A stretch of DNA of 64,000 bases from Tigriopus japonicus (taxonomy: Eukaryota; Arthropoda; Copepoda; Harpacticoida; Harpacticidae), in contig CM021315.1 of assembly GCA_010645155.1 (NCBI GenBank), positions 3,922,928-3,986,927 on the forward strand. The letters run 5' to 3'. Position 1 is the first letter of the stretch. Each line of letters begins with the position of its first letter. The position numbers and the translations under genes were made by a program. The notes under the pieces were generated by a model. That model was given only the letters and a program-made list of their open reading frames with translations. It ran no database searches and was not told where the DNA came from. Below, one piece after another: positions 35,308-48,674 of this stretch.

Positions 35308-38300
35308 TATGTTTGTCCATACATCTGTCTGTGTCTGATATGTTTGCAATTTACGGTCACCCTGTTTCTCTCCGACTTTTGCTTAACCTTGAAACACTTT
35401 GTTCCTCTTGTTGGTGGAAAAGCAATGGGAAAACTTGGGCACCTGACTGAAATGAGAAATAGAAAACTTGATTTTAGAACCCGTTGATTGGAATCCTACC
35501 AAAATGGAAATGTTCCCAAACGTTCTACTTGATGTTGTAATTGTTTGGGATAACAATGTTGGGGTCCTTAATTAATCAAAGTGGCTCAAAGGGGCCCTTA
35601 ACAGATACTTGATTAGCTACTGTATGAGTTGCCAGGAACTTTGATTACATTTCGTTATTCTATTGTCGTATCTTTGTGTCAGTAATCAAACAAAAACACA
35701 AAAAGAAGGAATAGAAATTTCCAGTTCATTTTTGTTTTTGTTTACATGTCTAAAATGTTATGCCAAAAGCTCAAAAATGGCAAATGTATCATATCTGGGC
35801 TAGATAAAAATCATTTTAAGAATTTGGTAGACTCAAAAGACAAAACTTTTCATTGGCACTTCTAATAATTCTTTGAAATATAGTCACAATGTGATTAGTC
35901 GTCCGTTAGAATTTAGTTAAGAGCGCATTAATGTATGCTTTGCTAAAAGAAGACACTATTGTTGAAAGTTCGCGTTCACGCTTGACAAAGGTCTAAAGGT
36001 CTTTCAAATAAGAGAGCCCTTTCTTGCCTTTTTGTGGTTTATTTCAGCAAATTTTCATTCATCTCAAACTAAGACGATGAGATCCTTTGTACTATTCAGA
36101 TTATTACATCTTGCCATTTTCACCATTGTTCTGAAAAGGGAATTTGCTCCAATTTTCGCCTATGCTTAAGGTCCTTTGATGATTAATTACGACTATAAAT
36201 TAAGGGATTTGGCAGCAAGGAAAATGGTTATTCATCATTAGGCAAAGCAACAAGTGATATTTCCTCCAAGTGTTTGTCTAAAACCGTATGATCAACAAAA
36301 CAAATCTATGTTAAGGGACAAAAAATGTGGAATCAACGGAACTACATTGTCTTTTTTTAACAGTAACCGGCAACCTTTTTCATTTTCATTTCTTAAAGAC
36401 AACATCAAGAAAGTGAAAACGTATTTTTCAATTTTTCGCAAAAAAACAAGCAAAAGTTTTGGATTTTAAAGGTTTGTAAACCATCCTAATTGAGCAAAAA
36501 CGTGATCCGGGAAGATGTACTTATTCAAAGTGATATCTTCCATCAGGAAAAGTAAAAACTCTAACCTTCCAATTATCAGAAACCCATCATACAATCAGTT
36601 TGAATCTACTTCAACTTGGTTTGACAGAGGTCACAAAACTTGCCTCTTTTGTATCTTTAACGACTGTTAAAGCCAGAAAAAGAAACGTGACTCTTGTGCG
36701 AGCAAAAAGCGGACTTTCCAAAGACAAGAATTCGTTGAAAGGAAAATTCAGTATGTTGTATGAAAGAGATTATACAGAGTAAACCAAACTCAAGTCCTCA
36801 AGTGTACTCTCAGGTGAGAACCATTGAATTATTTGGACAAGGCAAGTTGTCTTGTAAAATTAAATTCAGTGAGTTTTTCCCCGTGATACTTATTTTAAGT
36901 TTCAGCTCAATCAAGTGTATGAGTACAAAGGTACGCCCTCTCAAACTTTATACTCTAGATAACAAACAAAGGATGAGCTCGCCCTTTTCTGGATTGCTGT
37001 TAAAAATCTTAAAAAGGCTAGTGTATTAATTTTGTGTAGGATTTCTTGTAATCTTTGCAAGTTTATAACTTGGCCCTGACGGCTGATTGAGTTAAAATTT
37101 AAGAAAAAGTCTGAAAAAACTGGAAAACAAAGACCTTGGCAAAATGGTTGATTGACACAAAACACAAATTCCGTTTTTCGAGTCCCTGTCTGAGGGGTTC
37201 TTAAAGGCCCGTTTTTGTTATAGTAAACGCCCATTTTTCTCATTTCTTCATCAATGAGCGGCCCGAAGGATAGACAGCAGATGTTTTTATCATATTAAAA
37301 ACACACTTTGGCATTTCAAATTTCCATTAGTTAGCTGGAGCGGAAATTGCTCAAATCATAGGAATCGAAATCTTCACCCTGTCCAAAAAAACATTTCCAC
37401 TCTTCCACCACAGCCCTCGGTTTTTCTTTCCTTAGAGTATTCTGAAGACAGACAAAGTTTATGACTGAAGTCTGGCGAGATCCTACTCATCCGTTCACGT
37501 CTGAACTCAATATTATCAAGGAACTTGGAGTATTACCACATTCGTTTTCCTTACTTTAAGCACACACTTGTTATGCAAGCGTCTGGGAACTTTTCTCCCC
37601 TTGAACGGCCTTTAGTGTCTTTCAACAGTCTTTCATGCCTTTTTAAGAACCCAAGAATTTCATCGGCCAAGAATGTAACTGTCATAATCGGCTAGAATTT
37701 CATCGGTGGAAGCTGCGATACAAATTTTGAGAGCTCTCTCTACCTATTCAATTTCTGGATTACGTGATGAAAAAAATACTAAGGAACATAACGCTTGCCA
37801 CAGAGTCATTTTGCAAAATTTGTCGATTTGTCTTCAGAAGATAAATTGTTCAAAAGCGACTCAGCGGAGTAATAAAAACAACATTTTCTTTCGCTAAATT
37901 ATTGCCTATTTTGTCTGGGGAAAAAGTGCCAAGTTTAATATGTGTCTGGACTTGCTTATCAAGTAATTGGATTTATTTTTGCAGTGCACAATTTGAGCAG
38001 CAGAATGCTCATTTGGCTTTTCATTCTTGTCCGTTTTTGGCCCCGAATTTCCCGAGGGTCTTGAAATCCCTTCGTTTCTTTCTTTTTCTCTCTTAACACG
38101 CACACACCAACCACATTGAGCTTTGTCATAGATGGGCATGAGTCCTGAAGTCATTCCTGAGAAAAGTCCTATCCTATTTTTGGAACGGGTCATACATACT
38201 AATACAACCACCCGACTGCCACCCAAAACTCTGAGGTTTAAAGTACGACATATTACGAAGTAGTGTCATCAATTCAAATTTAACTTTTTCAAGCCAAAGT

Positions 38301-38817
38301 ATTTAAAATACGTTTTACAACTTTCAACTTATCTGCTTGTTCACTTTTCTTCAAAATTTATTGATTATAATTACACTATTAACGTGAATCAAAAAAAAAA
38401 AATATTTGGATCGAAAGTAAATCAACACTTTCAGGAGAAATTGAACAATAGAAGGATCAATAGAAACAAAAAGCAGACTAAATTTTAAAGAAATGAGGGC
38501 GACGAAAAACCGGAGATCTTTTTGTCCCAAAGCGTTTGCAAAAAGTGTTCACAATTTCTCGGAATGCAGTTGGTCAGTTTCTTGAAAACATTTTTGCAAG
38601 GTTTGATTTTGTTGAGGACTGCATTGTTCAATGATTTTAGAACTTCATGCAATGGTACGATAAAAGATAAAGAAAATAATAAAAAGGTACGATAAAATGA
38701 TTTTTATTTGTCACGTAGAAAAGAAAAAGATTCTGGTTCTCTTATTGATCGTTTTCAAGACTATTCCCAAAAACTTGGTACTTGTTTGCAATACACTCCA
38801 TATATAAAAGTCATGAA
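35308..38817. other. intergenic, no gene recognised
   Basis: AT-rich; open frames of 60-106 codons without domain or splice support. Confidence 0.4.
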
Positions 38818-38880
38818 GGTGGCCAAAAGCCGGGTTCGAACCCCGACCCTTCGCATAGCCAACGGACGCAGTATGCTTTT
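38818..38880 (-). repeat. tRNA-derived SINE fragment (3' half of the tRNA-like head)
   Basis: On the minus strand a perfect B-box (GGGTTCGAACCC) is preceded by an anticodon-arm-like GGCTATGCGAAGGGTC stretch. The A-box half is absent, so it is not a working tRNA gene. The palindromic B-box leaves the orientation slightly open. Confidence 0.45.
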
Positions 38881-41739
38881 ATCATTTTGTCATTTTTGTC
38901 ATTCCAACAATTTTTTGAAAGCATTTGTTTGACGCCACCACTATAGAAAATAAAGGTCTAAATTTCTCTGTAGTATCAAGTTGCCGGCAAGATAAGGACT
39001 TTTAGACCAAGTGCTGAAAGAGGGAGGAGAGCTCATTTAAAATGCAAATTTTCATGCAGGTTAAGATTGGCATTTATTGGCTTGGGGGATTAGATGACCA
39101 TTTCCACGTTGGCATTAAAGGCTTATGTAATTTGAAATTTTCATTTTCTTCTTCACGCCGATATTATCTGCCAACATCATTTTGGACCAAGTTCCTGAAG
39201 ATTCTAGAGAACAATGAAGTCCTTCTTTGACTCTTTCTACGCGAATCTTTTGGCCCGATCAAATTCATTGATTAGTAACAATAAATAATGAATTTAGTTA
39301 AAAATTCGTCAATGGTTTTAAGTGAAACAAAACGGAAAACAAGCGAGCTCTTTTCCATATAATTGAATTAAAATAAAGTCGTAGGAATTGTCATGGTTAC
39401 TCGTTGTATTTTAAGCTGGAATGCTCTTTTAAGTCACCCTTAATAAACAAGTTTTCTTGACAAACGCCATCTTTTGGAATTGACCTAAAAATCGTTGTGA
39501 CGACATAATGCAACAATTGCTATACTTTAAGAAGTCTTCTGACCCTTGCAGACAAAAAAATAACCCAAATTTTACATTTTGACTTTTCGAACTTACTTAG
39601 TACACGTTGGATAGTTTGTTTCGCATTTTTTCTAGCTTGTTCTCGAGTTTTTAAACAATGGAAGGGAATGATTTCCCTGCAAGATTTCACACATGAATAT
39701 CAGTTTTTAAAGATGTTTTAAAAGATGAGTTAGAATATGTTTCAAAGTTGGTCCATCCAGAACTTGTCTATTATCCTTTTTAGTACATTTTACATTCAAA
39801 GCATCTTGCCTATATATTACTGGAATTGCTTACATTCTTGGAAACACGTATCTTCAAAACGCATAATCGTATTTTCAAAAGAAAAAAACAACAACACAAT
39901 TTATTCAAGTCAAATGCAGTCTGAAAAGCCACTAGCAAACAAACAAGTACTCCTTCTATTCTTTTTCAACTCAAGTGACTCCTTTATATCCTGGCCTTGC
40001 CTGAAATCCAAGGCCGAAACGACCATCATCATCGTGTCTTGATTTATGCACCTTAACATGCCTTTTGGCCAGCGAATCCAATGGGCCACACACAAGTAAA
40101 TGGGCATTAAGGTCAAGAGATTAGATGGTCCTGAAGGTCGGTAGAAAATGTTCAGCCATTGGCCAGCTATTGGTCAAAATATGGAACCGCAAAATATGGA
40201 GGATTGGCTTTGAATTCTGGACGTTCGAATGAATATCCTCGACAGAATATGACACTTCGTGCAAGGCCTGAATTTAACATGCAAGGCCTTGCAATCGGTG
40301 GAAGATGGTCTTGAGGGGCTATAGATCTTTAAGATGGCCAAATATTCATCTCAACAGAGATCCAAAGACATAAAACTGGAACCCTTGCATTCTGTAGGCG
40401 CAGACGATTTCAAGGAAAACGGGCCTTTTGTTAAAGAGAAAGGAGAATGAAGCGCAGATCAAAGGCCTCAAATATCAACGATATGGAAAACGATTATTCT
40501 TTGCCTGGCAAGCACTTTTTGTTAAGCTCACATGGATCTGGATTCTAGTACCTTCATTCCATTGATCCGTTGATTTGAAAGCATTTTCTATTTGCACCGA
40601 AAGTGCAGCTTAGCTAATAAACAATGTTAAAAACCTCAGATGAAGCTTATGCAAGCAAGAAGTTAAGGCTTAAAGCCAAACTAACTTTTTCTTTAGTGGG
40701 TATCTCGATCAGTTCTGAAAAAAGCTAACCTTACTTGCAATAAAGAAGCAGTCGGAATTCTCCAAAAGTAAACAATGAAGGTTTCCTTTATAGATAAAGG
40801 TCACAAACATCTCGGAATAACGTAAATTCCCGACCACCCATGGACGGTAAAACATATGTTCAATTAGGAATTAAAACAGAAACGTCGGGAAGAAATTGGA
40901 TCTCCCTAATCCTGCCGAATCTGAGAAATGAAGACCCTTTATTTAGGTTAGTTTCACATATAATACCGTCTTTGTGGCTTCGATCGAAAAATGAGATCCC
41001 TTTGCGTGTGAAATGGTCATAATTTCCACGAAATGATTATAGGTCAACGTTTCACTTGGTCAAACGGATCAAGTTACGAAGATAATACTTCTGTTGTCCA
41101 AATTATGAGACAATCTTCGGGACGACAATTGACTGAAAAATAAAGGTTCATTTGGAATTGAAATCGTATTTGTTATGGCACGCTTATTTTCATAATTGAT
41201 TTTAATCTTCATTTGAGTAGTCTTAATATTACAAAGAAATGGTTCACTCTTCAGTTAGATGGTACTAACCTCACTTACGGAACAATTGAAACACCATTCG
41301 ATTATTCCAAAGAACCACTGAGCATCTAAAACTTTGGCCTTCCAGCTTAAAAAATAGCAAGCAGAAGACAAGAAAGTATTTCAGGCTTAGTGCACTTTTT
41401 TGCGATTTTGAATCTCCTCTGCATTCTTTTTGAGGTTTTTGGCTGGTTTTTGTTCGACTTTTTTGTCACTAAAAGCTCATGCTTATTTGCGCTGTTTACC
41501 CGTTCTCAGTCATTATTAGTGATCTTGTCATCAAGCCCGAGTTACAGTTCAAGCGAATCGCTCTGTAAAATGTCTGCCAATGCCGTTTTGCATATCGAAG
41601 TTGTAAGGAATACGCTAATACACTCTAAAATGATGACAGTACCCCCATTATCGTCCATAACAACGCCAAAAAAGGCTATGTTCTAGATCAGAGGACAACT
41701 CTAACTTGGCCTGGCCAACATGGATGTGGATAAAATGAC
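38881..41739. other. intergenic, nothing recognised
   Basis: No supported gene or repeat. Confidence 0.35.
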
Positions 41740-42468
41740 CAGGGCTGCACATTTCATGAAAATGCATTTCATTTCACTTTTTCCCATGTTTTAGCATTTT
41801 TTCATTATTTTGGTTAATATGCATTTTTTGGCGTTTTTTTTTAATTTACTACATTTTTCTACATTTTTTTCCCTTTTGTTTGCATTTTTGGCGTTGTTGT
41901 TGAAGTTTGATGTTTTTCTCCAATTCTTAAAGCCCATTAATATGTGTTGCCTTTGACATTTTTCCCCAAATTTTGATGCTTGGCTGAAATTATTTTTCGG
42001 TTGAGGTTTTCATGATCAATCATATCTATTCACTCCTCAAGTGCAATTCCTTGATTGGATGAAAGATGTATTGCAAGTAAGGAAGAGAAGGATTTTTGAG
42101 CTCCATGTTGGAAAGTTTCTAGCTTTAAAAGTTTAAGATTTATCTTTGACATTTGTATTTTAGGTATTGTCAATAGTCTTTCAGTTAAAGAATGAAAGTC
42201 TGCGGAAACAAATTTGTTTCAAGTGCAGATCTTTCAGACCCAAAAGGCAAAGTTTTCCTACACTAACAACAACTCAATTAACAACCATTTTTATCAATTT
42301 GATAATTTTTCAGTGAAAAACCAAGAGCCATGAATGTTTTTATTGGTCTTTATGGTCCTTAATTTTGATTTATTCAACAAATGAAAATTAATTTAGTCCA
42401 AATACTCCTTAACTGTGCGCTCTTTTAGCATTTTCGGGCGTTTTTATTTGCATTATTTATGCAGCCCT
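41740..42468. mobile_element. T-rich element with AGGGCTGCA inverted ends
   Basis: Left CAGGGCTGCACATTTCATG and right TTATGCAGCCCTAATCATG share an inverted AGGGCTGCA core of nine bases. The interior repeats CATTTTTGGCGTTTTT-like words. CAGGGCTG ends occur in hAT elements, but the flanking octamers do not match. A related, less complete copy lies at about 57560-58170. Confidence 0.4.
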
Positions 42469-43073
42469 AATCATGACATCTAACAATTGTTTCGTGGCTT
42501 CAATCCAGTGATGACCAAATCCTGAGTAGGTTTCGCGCGTTAAGGTGCTGCACAAAGCACGTTGACATGCTGAGGTTTTGAACATTTGCAAACAGTTTTG
42601 GAGGGTTAGTGAGTTGTCCTGATACTATCACTGATTCGACCCCCGAGCCATGGCTTCCATTGTGATGATGAGCCCATGTCGACAAGCCTACTACCTATGG
42701 AGGGATTCCTTTTTGGGTGTTCATTCGAGCAATGAAATGACTTGGATCAGGTCAAGATCAACGATTTCGAGCCAGTATCAACAATACCTACACAAACCTT
42801 GAGTTGTGGTAGTATTTTCTTGACCTAAAAATGAGATACTTTGGGGAACAAGGTGTAAAAGAATATGGAAACCGTCTTGAATGAAATTCTATGGTTATGG
42901 GGAACAAGTACCTGACGACGTTTACTATAAATATCTAAAGTGAAAATTGACTGTATACTTTGTTTGTTTTGAACGTGGCCTTATTGTTGAAGCTTGACAT
43001 TGTTAGATTTCCAATAATGTTACCTGCCGTTTTCTAAAAGAATCTTTTGTAGGACTTGCCCTCAAGTTCAACA
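42469..43073. other. intergenic, nothing recognised
   Basis: No supported gene or repeat. Confidence 0.35.
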
Positions 43074-43442
43074 TAGCTACCTTTAAAGAAGCTCATGGGA
43101 AAGAAGCGAAAACTAAGCCAAGTTGTTGGTTTTTTCTCAAGCTTCAATTGTTTGCCGTTGTTGTCGCCACCATCAACTCAGGAAGTCCAAATAGCAAAGA
43201 AATTCGATTTTGCGATCAGTTTAAGTAAATCATGATAATACCGATCTATTCAGTTGTCATATTGCATAATAAGCAGTGCTCAAGTTATTGTGTTAATATT
43301 TTTCGGATCGAAAGGCTCCTTTTCCTGCATTTTTTTCCTATTGAGCTTCTCGGTTTGTTGGGCTTTTTTGAAGCTTCGCGTTAACGCCACTTGTCGCTAG
43401 GGTCAAGTTTTCGCTTCTTTCCCATGAGCTTCTTTAGCTACC
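43074..43442. mobile_element. short foldback/MITE with about 35-bp inverted ends
   Basis: The left arm (43074-43113, containing AAGAAGCTCATGGGAAAGAA) is repeated inverted at about 43408-43442. The outer parts differ by small indels. No target duplication was identified and no second copy was noticed. Confidence 0.55.
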
Positions 43443-44400
43443 TCTCTTTCCTTTGCCTTTGTTTTTATGTTAAGTAGACGGCAGTGCACCGTGCCTCAAA
43501 ATTGATGCAATTTGAATGGATTTTTTTTCTTCGACAGAAATCAAAACAAAGAACAAGCTTGATAGTTTGTAGTGTGTAAGAGGAGGTCTAAATAAAGGTT
43601 TATTTTCTCAAAAAGACATGTGAAGCAACAAGGCATTATAAATTCATTATAAAGTTTAATTGTAATCCAGTTGGACGAACCCAGCTCGGGATTCTTGAGA
43701 CCAAAGCGCTAGGGATGTGATTCACCTACCAACAAAGTTGACAGAGGTTGCTGACAATTTCTGAGCATAGTTCACATTTTTATTTTAAAACAAAGTTACA
43801 TCAAACAGAAGAAGAACTTTTGTATCAAACTCTCAAAGTAGAAGCTAACTCAAACATCAAAGCAAAGATCTGACCCGTCTCTAGCCATGTCGTTTCACCA
43901 ATCACCAGTCAAAACAACAACAACACAACATTTTGCCATTCCATTTTTTTTAGTTTCAGTGACATTTTATTGGAATCTATAGTCAAGAAGTCTTTGAATC
44001 AATTTTTAAAAAAAACACCCTGTTCTAGAGAGCTAAATATGTTCTAGTGATGGGATTCAATGTGTTCAATCTTTTAGAGCTGCCATCAATGCCATTGGTC
44101 CATTACAAAATAGTGTGATTTTTTGTGTGATATTGATGGCACCCCTGGTCTGAAGTCCTCAAAAACAGAGTTGCTTTTTGGACATTCTCAATGAACGAAC
44201 GCATTTTTCACAAATGTGACCTGTACAGAAGTGACAGATGTACTGTTTTGTGTGAATTAACAATCACAACGACGTAGCGCGCGTATAAATGATTGAGCAG
44301 ATTGAAAACCAAATTAAACTCCATCAGTAATATGTAAACTCAACGTTCAAACGGTTTGAACCGTGGGCCTCTTACGGTTGAAGAAAATAAGACTGTAGTA
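43443..44400. other. intergenic, nothing recognised
   Basis: No supported gene or repeat. Confidence 0.35.
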
Positions 44401-44641
44401 CAGGGGTCGGCAACCTGCGGGCCGCGGCCCACATATGGATGGTCATTCGTGGGCCCAAGAGCAATGGAGAAGGTTTTAAAAAGTGGACCCGAGAGTCATC
44501 CATAGTACTGTACTCATGGGCCCAAAGCTCTTTGATCGCTAATGTGTGGGCCCCTGAACCTTCCAACGTCTGCTTGGTGGGTCCCTGACAATACGGATCA
44601 AATTTCGTGGGCCTTGACCCAAAAGAGGTTGCCGACCCCTG
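44401..44641 (-). mobile_element. hAT MITE, family A, copy 4 (inverted, best ends)
   Basis: Ends CAGGGGTCGGCAACC and GGTTGCCGACCCCTG are exact inverted matches. Perfect 8-bp duplication CTGTAGTA at 44393-44400 and 44642-44649. The interior aligns to the other copies in reverse orientation. The intact ends and duplication suggest that this is the youngest copy in the window. Confidence 0.92.
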
Positions 44642-44649
44642 CTGTAGTA

Positions 44650-46738
44650 TATGTTGGAAATTGAACACTTCGGCTCATATGTTTTGTCCGCACCAAGGCA
44701 CGCTACAAGCATGCTTCTTCAACTGATTTCAAGCGTATTTTTTGTCTGTTAGAGAATTTCTAACCTAATTTTGGGTTAAACATCTATTTACGTAGAAGCG
44801 GACATTCATAAGGCGTCATTTTAGAAGCCTGAAAACGTTGAAAAGACTCAAAAGGGGTAGAAGTCAATTACTTGATAAAGTATGCTTAAAGCATGTCTCT
44901 CCATACACAAAACATTTGACCAAAAGTTTTTGTGCTACCTTTTTTGATACTTTTTAAGTAATATGCCGTTTTTAGCGTTGTTTTTCCCATCTCATTGTGG
45001 ACTCAAAAATTCGGTGCTTTGTTCTGGTTAGTAATCTGATTGCGTTTATTTTTTAAATCTCCTAAAAAAAAGATATAGATGGAATTTCCTATTTTTGGTA
45101 TTTTTATCCATCTTTTTTTAACCCAAATTTGATATGAAAGTGCACATGATGAAAATTTTGTTCTTTGTGGCAAAGACAATAAAAATTACTATGTTATACC
45201 GCTACTTGATTTTAGCTGACTCCGATCTTGATATATTGTTCTGTTCCAAAGAGGGGAAAACAAAATTGCTTTCGTTCAGTATAGTTTTGTTTCGAGGTCC
45301 AGTGATGACAAAGTAACTAAATGGAGGTCAAAGACTAAAAGGTACCTTCCTTCCTTATCTTATGGAAGGCATTTCTTTTCTTTTTGGGGATTGACTCTTA
45401 CTTTGTGCATTCCACTGATCATGAGTACTTTCTCCATTCAGGCATCATTCTTGCACACATGGATAACAAGTGCGAGCTTAATGCATGAAGCCCGACCTTG
45501 AGATAAGACCAATAGCCTTTGAGGTCTTGGTGGATTCAATTGTTTGCCGACTTCAACAACTTTGTATCTAAGTTTGGTCAAGACGTCAATCAAAAAGGCT
45601 AATATAGTCAGGAAATGTAGCTTAATTTGAATCAAACCTCTCCGAAGTACCAAATGATTGGATATACATTATTACTATGAACGTTTTAACGTTAAATATG
45701 ACGAACCAAGATAATAATAAAGTTAACTTATGTTTTGAATGACTTTAAAAGAGCTGTCACTTATCCCACACTTTATTTTTGTTTCAAAAGGATTCCATCA
45801 ATATCAAACCCTTTATATCACACTCTAAGTAAATATTTTTAAGAAAACCAACATTTTTGTCCCCTAGATGGCTGCTGACACACGGTTTAGCACAACCTGA
45901 ACCCATTTTTTGGGTGCCTTTTCTTGTTTTTGTCAGAGCGAGAAGGGTGACAAACAGCGCCATCTTTGGTTGAAAACGACTGTGTTCTTCAGCCAAATCA
46001 CTCAGCAGGACTTTTTTCTCTTTGAAAACAATGACATCAAAGCTGGACTCCTAAAGACCCAAAATATGAAGGAAAATCAATATTAAGATCCAAGTTGCAA
46101 CTTTGGCAACTTGTTTAAGCTGAGGATAGATCTGAAATCAGGAGATTTTACACCAGTTTTGCCACCATTTCATGCCGAATTATGAAGCTTCGGTTAAAAT
46201 CCTTAATTGGCCGTGACTCCCTTAGGAAGTGTCGTCACTTTTATGAAAAATCATAGTTTACAAGCGATGGATAAATTTCAAAAATGTTTGGTCTGTGTTT
46301 ACTTGAAAATGTTTTCTTTAGATAGTATCTCTATTTTCAATCATAACATTAATTCATTGAGAACAATTCTTGTATGGTGTGGAAATTTAATTTATGACAA
46401 CCATGTGTATTTTAGTGCATTAGCATTAACTTTTACTAATCTTTGAGTTTTAAGATTCGACAAGTTTGCTTTTTGCAATAACATATTCAATTTAGAACAT
46501 TCTATGTTTTCCACTTCTTTTACCAGTCTCATGGAATTCATTTCCAACTTCATGTTTATGTAGCGATGTCAGGATCTTGGAAAACTGTTTGGCCATATAA
46601 TCCTTAATCCTCCGAATTTATTGCCTACTCATTCGCAGTACTGTTTTGCAGACTCTTTGAAATTAGTTTTGCTCTGTGAAATGGAATACTCCAAAATAAA
46701 GTTGTAAAATTGTGCTCGTATAGGTATAATTGACCTAT
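44650..46738. other. intergenic, no gene recognised
   Basis: No supported gene. Probably 3' flank of the minus-strand exons at 46822-47374. Confidence 0.35.
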
Positions 46739-46744
46739 TTTATT
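46739..46744 (-). terminator. possible polyadenylation signal
   Basis: AATAAA on the minus strand, 78 bases beyond the stop codon at 46822. Confidence 0.4.
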
Positions 46745-46821
46745 ACAAAAGCCTGACTTAATTGAATATTTGTTAGAATGTTACAAATCAGTGCAAAGAT
46801 CGTCGCAACAAGAGTCTCAAA

Positions 46822-47374
46822 TTAATACGGTCTGAATTGGGAATTGGCCAATGACAACCAACCATGAAAGGAAGAATAAATGTCAAAATGTTTTTGCATT
46901 GAAGTTCCAATGATCCAGGTCTCCAAGTTAGTAAGAGAAGAGGCGCCAAATACCTTGGCGAATGAGCCCAATTCTAGACGAAAGGGATCCAACTTTTGGA
47001 CCACAGTCAAAGTTTGCCAAAGGAAACCTCGTTCCAACTCCAAGCTCGTTTTAGAACTATCTAACTAGGTTCGTTGGCAGACTCAAAATGATGAGGGATC
47101 CCATTTACGAGGGCACGCTCGGTTCACATTTGACGAATTGTTCCTCACTCAGTTTCCAACTTGTCTTGTACAAAGTAAAGAGATGCAAATGAGCAAGCCA
47201 ACTATTAGGCATTGGTTTCTCTTGGGGTTTTGTCCCGCCAAGCAAGTCAGGATTGAACCAAGAGTTGCTTCCATTATTGTAGCCGTTTTCCAAGTCGGTT
47301 CCAATTCCGGTTCGTCGATTCACTCCTTCCGTAACTGGATCAAGTTTCTCGACCCAAAAACTTTTCTCGGGGAC
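46822..47374 (-). CDS. unrecognised gene, last two exons (3' partial)
   Basis: Exon 47374-47109 follows a TTTCAAAG acceptor. It ends at a GTAAAT donor, and after a 52-bp intron (47108-47057, GT..AG) the last exon 47056-46822 continues in frame to TAA. Phase 2 is kept across the junction, giving 166 residues. The sequence has coding character: mixed amino-acid composition, few rare repeats, and many Trp, Leu and Glu residues. Internal segments are 'FWVEKLDPVTEGVNRRTGIG', 'SWLAHLHLFTLYKTSW' and 'LWQTLTVVQKLDPFRLELG'. No family was recognised. The tiny intron matches the 62-63-bp introns of the tweety and questin-like genes. Upstream exons were not found before 48.4 kb, so the gene may start further away or be a broken copy. 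Confidence 0.45.
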
Positions 47375-48418
47375 CTTTGAAAGTCTTACTTTTTTGGTAC
47401 CAGAAAGACGACAAACCCAGATCAGATTTTTAACGTGTTAGTGCCATGAAAACTCTCTTACTTTCAACAATTATTTTTGATTTTAACAAGAATTCGACCT
47501 TGGAGGTGGTCCTTTGTTAAAAAAGTTTGATACTCTAACCCAATATCACCTCAATAATACACTGTCTAGGTCCAAGCAAAACATAATACATCCGATCTTT
47601 CAAACAACTGACTGAGAGGTCACAATACACTAGATTGAGAAGTCACATCACAGTTTTAATAAAAACTCAAAAAATGAATTCTGATACAATGTTTTCCCCA
47701 GCCTTTCAACTTCTCATTAAATTATGTACTGGATGCGGAAAAAACAGAAATTTTGCGCTTAAGAGAAAATTCAATTGCAATTTCAAGCGCCATGGTGCAC
47801 TTTTAAAATTGGTCCTGAACTGCAATAGTTCATGGATAGCCTTGAAGTGGCACCCGTTTGTGGTAATGAATCGAAAATATGCCCCCTCAGAGGCTTTGGT
47901 TCACGTATGATTTAAAAAATTACAGTGATTACGTGGCTTGTAATAGCTCGAACAGTATTTACTGTAACCGGATCATGCGTTAAACATTTTGTATTAGTAG
48001 CCGAGGTCCTAAAATGCCGAATAATGTCCCCTATTTTTGGTTCTCCTTGACGAATGCATGAAAATGAATGAATGTTAAAAGAATGCTAATTCAACTCTCG
48101 CGACTTGAAAAAGTAGATTTGTGACTCTATAACGGTGTGCTTCCGGGCCTCGACTTTCCTTTCATGTGGGGTGAGGTGTGCAAAAGAGTTTATCCGAAAC
48201 TCAAATCTTTTAATGGAGTAGCCAAGAGAAAAAGAACGGGGACGGGAAGCAGAAATTTGAAATGGCAAAAAGACGATGGATACTATTTTTGGCACCCTGG
48301 AATCCCATTCATCTCCAACAGGATGCATAACAACCTTGACACCGAGCACCTTTACCAAAATGGATCTATTTCTTTTGCAATTGTCCTTGCAATAGGTGTT
48401 AAAACGGAGGAATGGATG
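47375..48418. other. possible intron or 5' flank of the 46822-47374 gene
   Basis: No exon with matching phase was identified. Nothing else recognised. Confidence 0.3.
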
Positions 48419-48674
48419 AGTGTAATCGAACGAATTCAGCTGGGAATTCTGGGGCCAAAATGGCTAGGGATGCGTCAGAGTCGAGACTAACCCTCCCAAA
48501 AAACTCGATCGAGATTCTCGAGGCTAATTTGCATTCTTCGTTATGACAATCAATCGAAACAAGAACTTTTCCATCACATAACAAACTTAAACTGTGAAAC
48601 GCCCGAACCTAGTTCTGATCCATCCCTAGCCACTTTGGCCCCCAAATCCCAACCTGAATTCGTCCGACGACGCT
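48419..48674 (-). mobile_element. palindromic MITE, family C, copy 2
   Basis: Ends share AACGAATTCAGCTGGGAATT / CCCAACCTGAATTCGTCCGA, and each has an inner CTAGGGATG block (CATCCCTAGCC on the right). The middle matches 15919-16174 in reverse (GAGGCTAATTTGCATTCTTCG). The copy is intact at both ends. Target duplication not evident. Confidence 0.7.
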
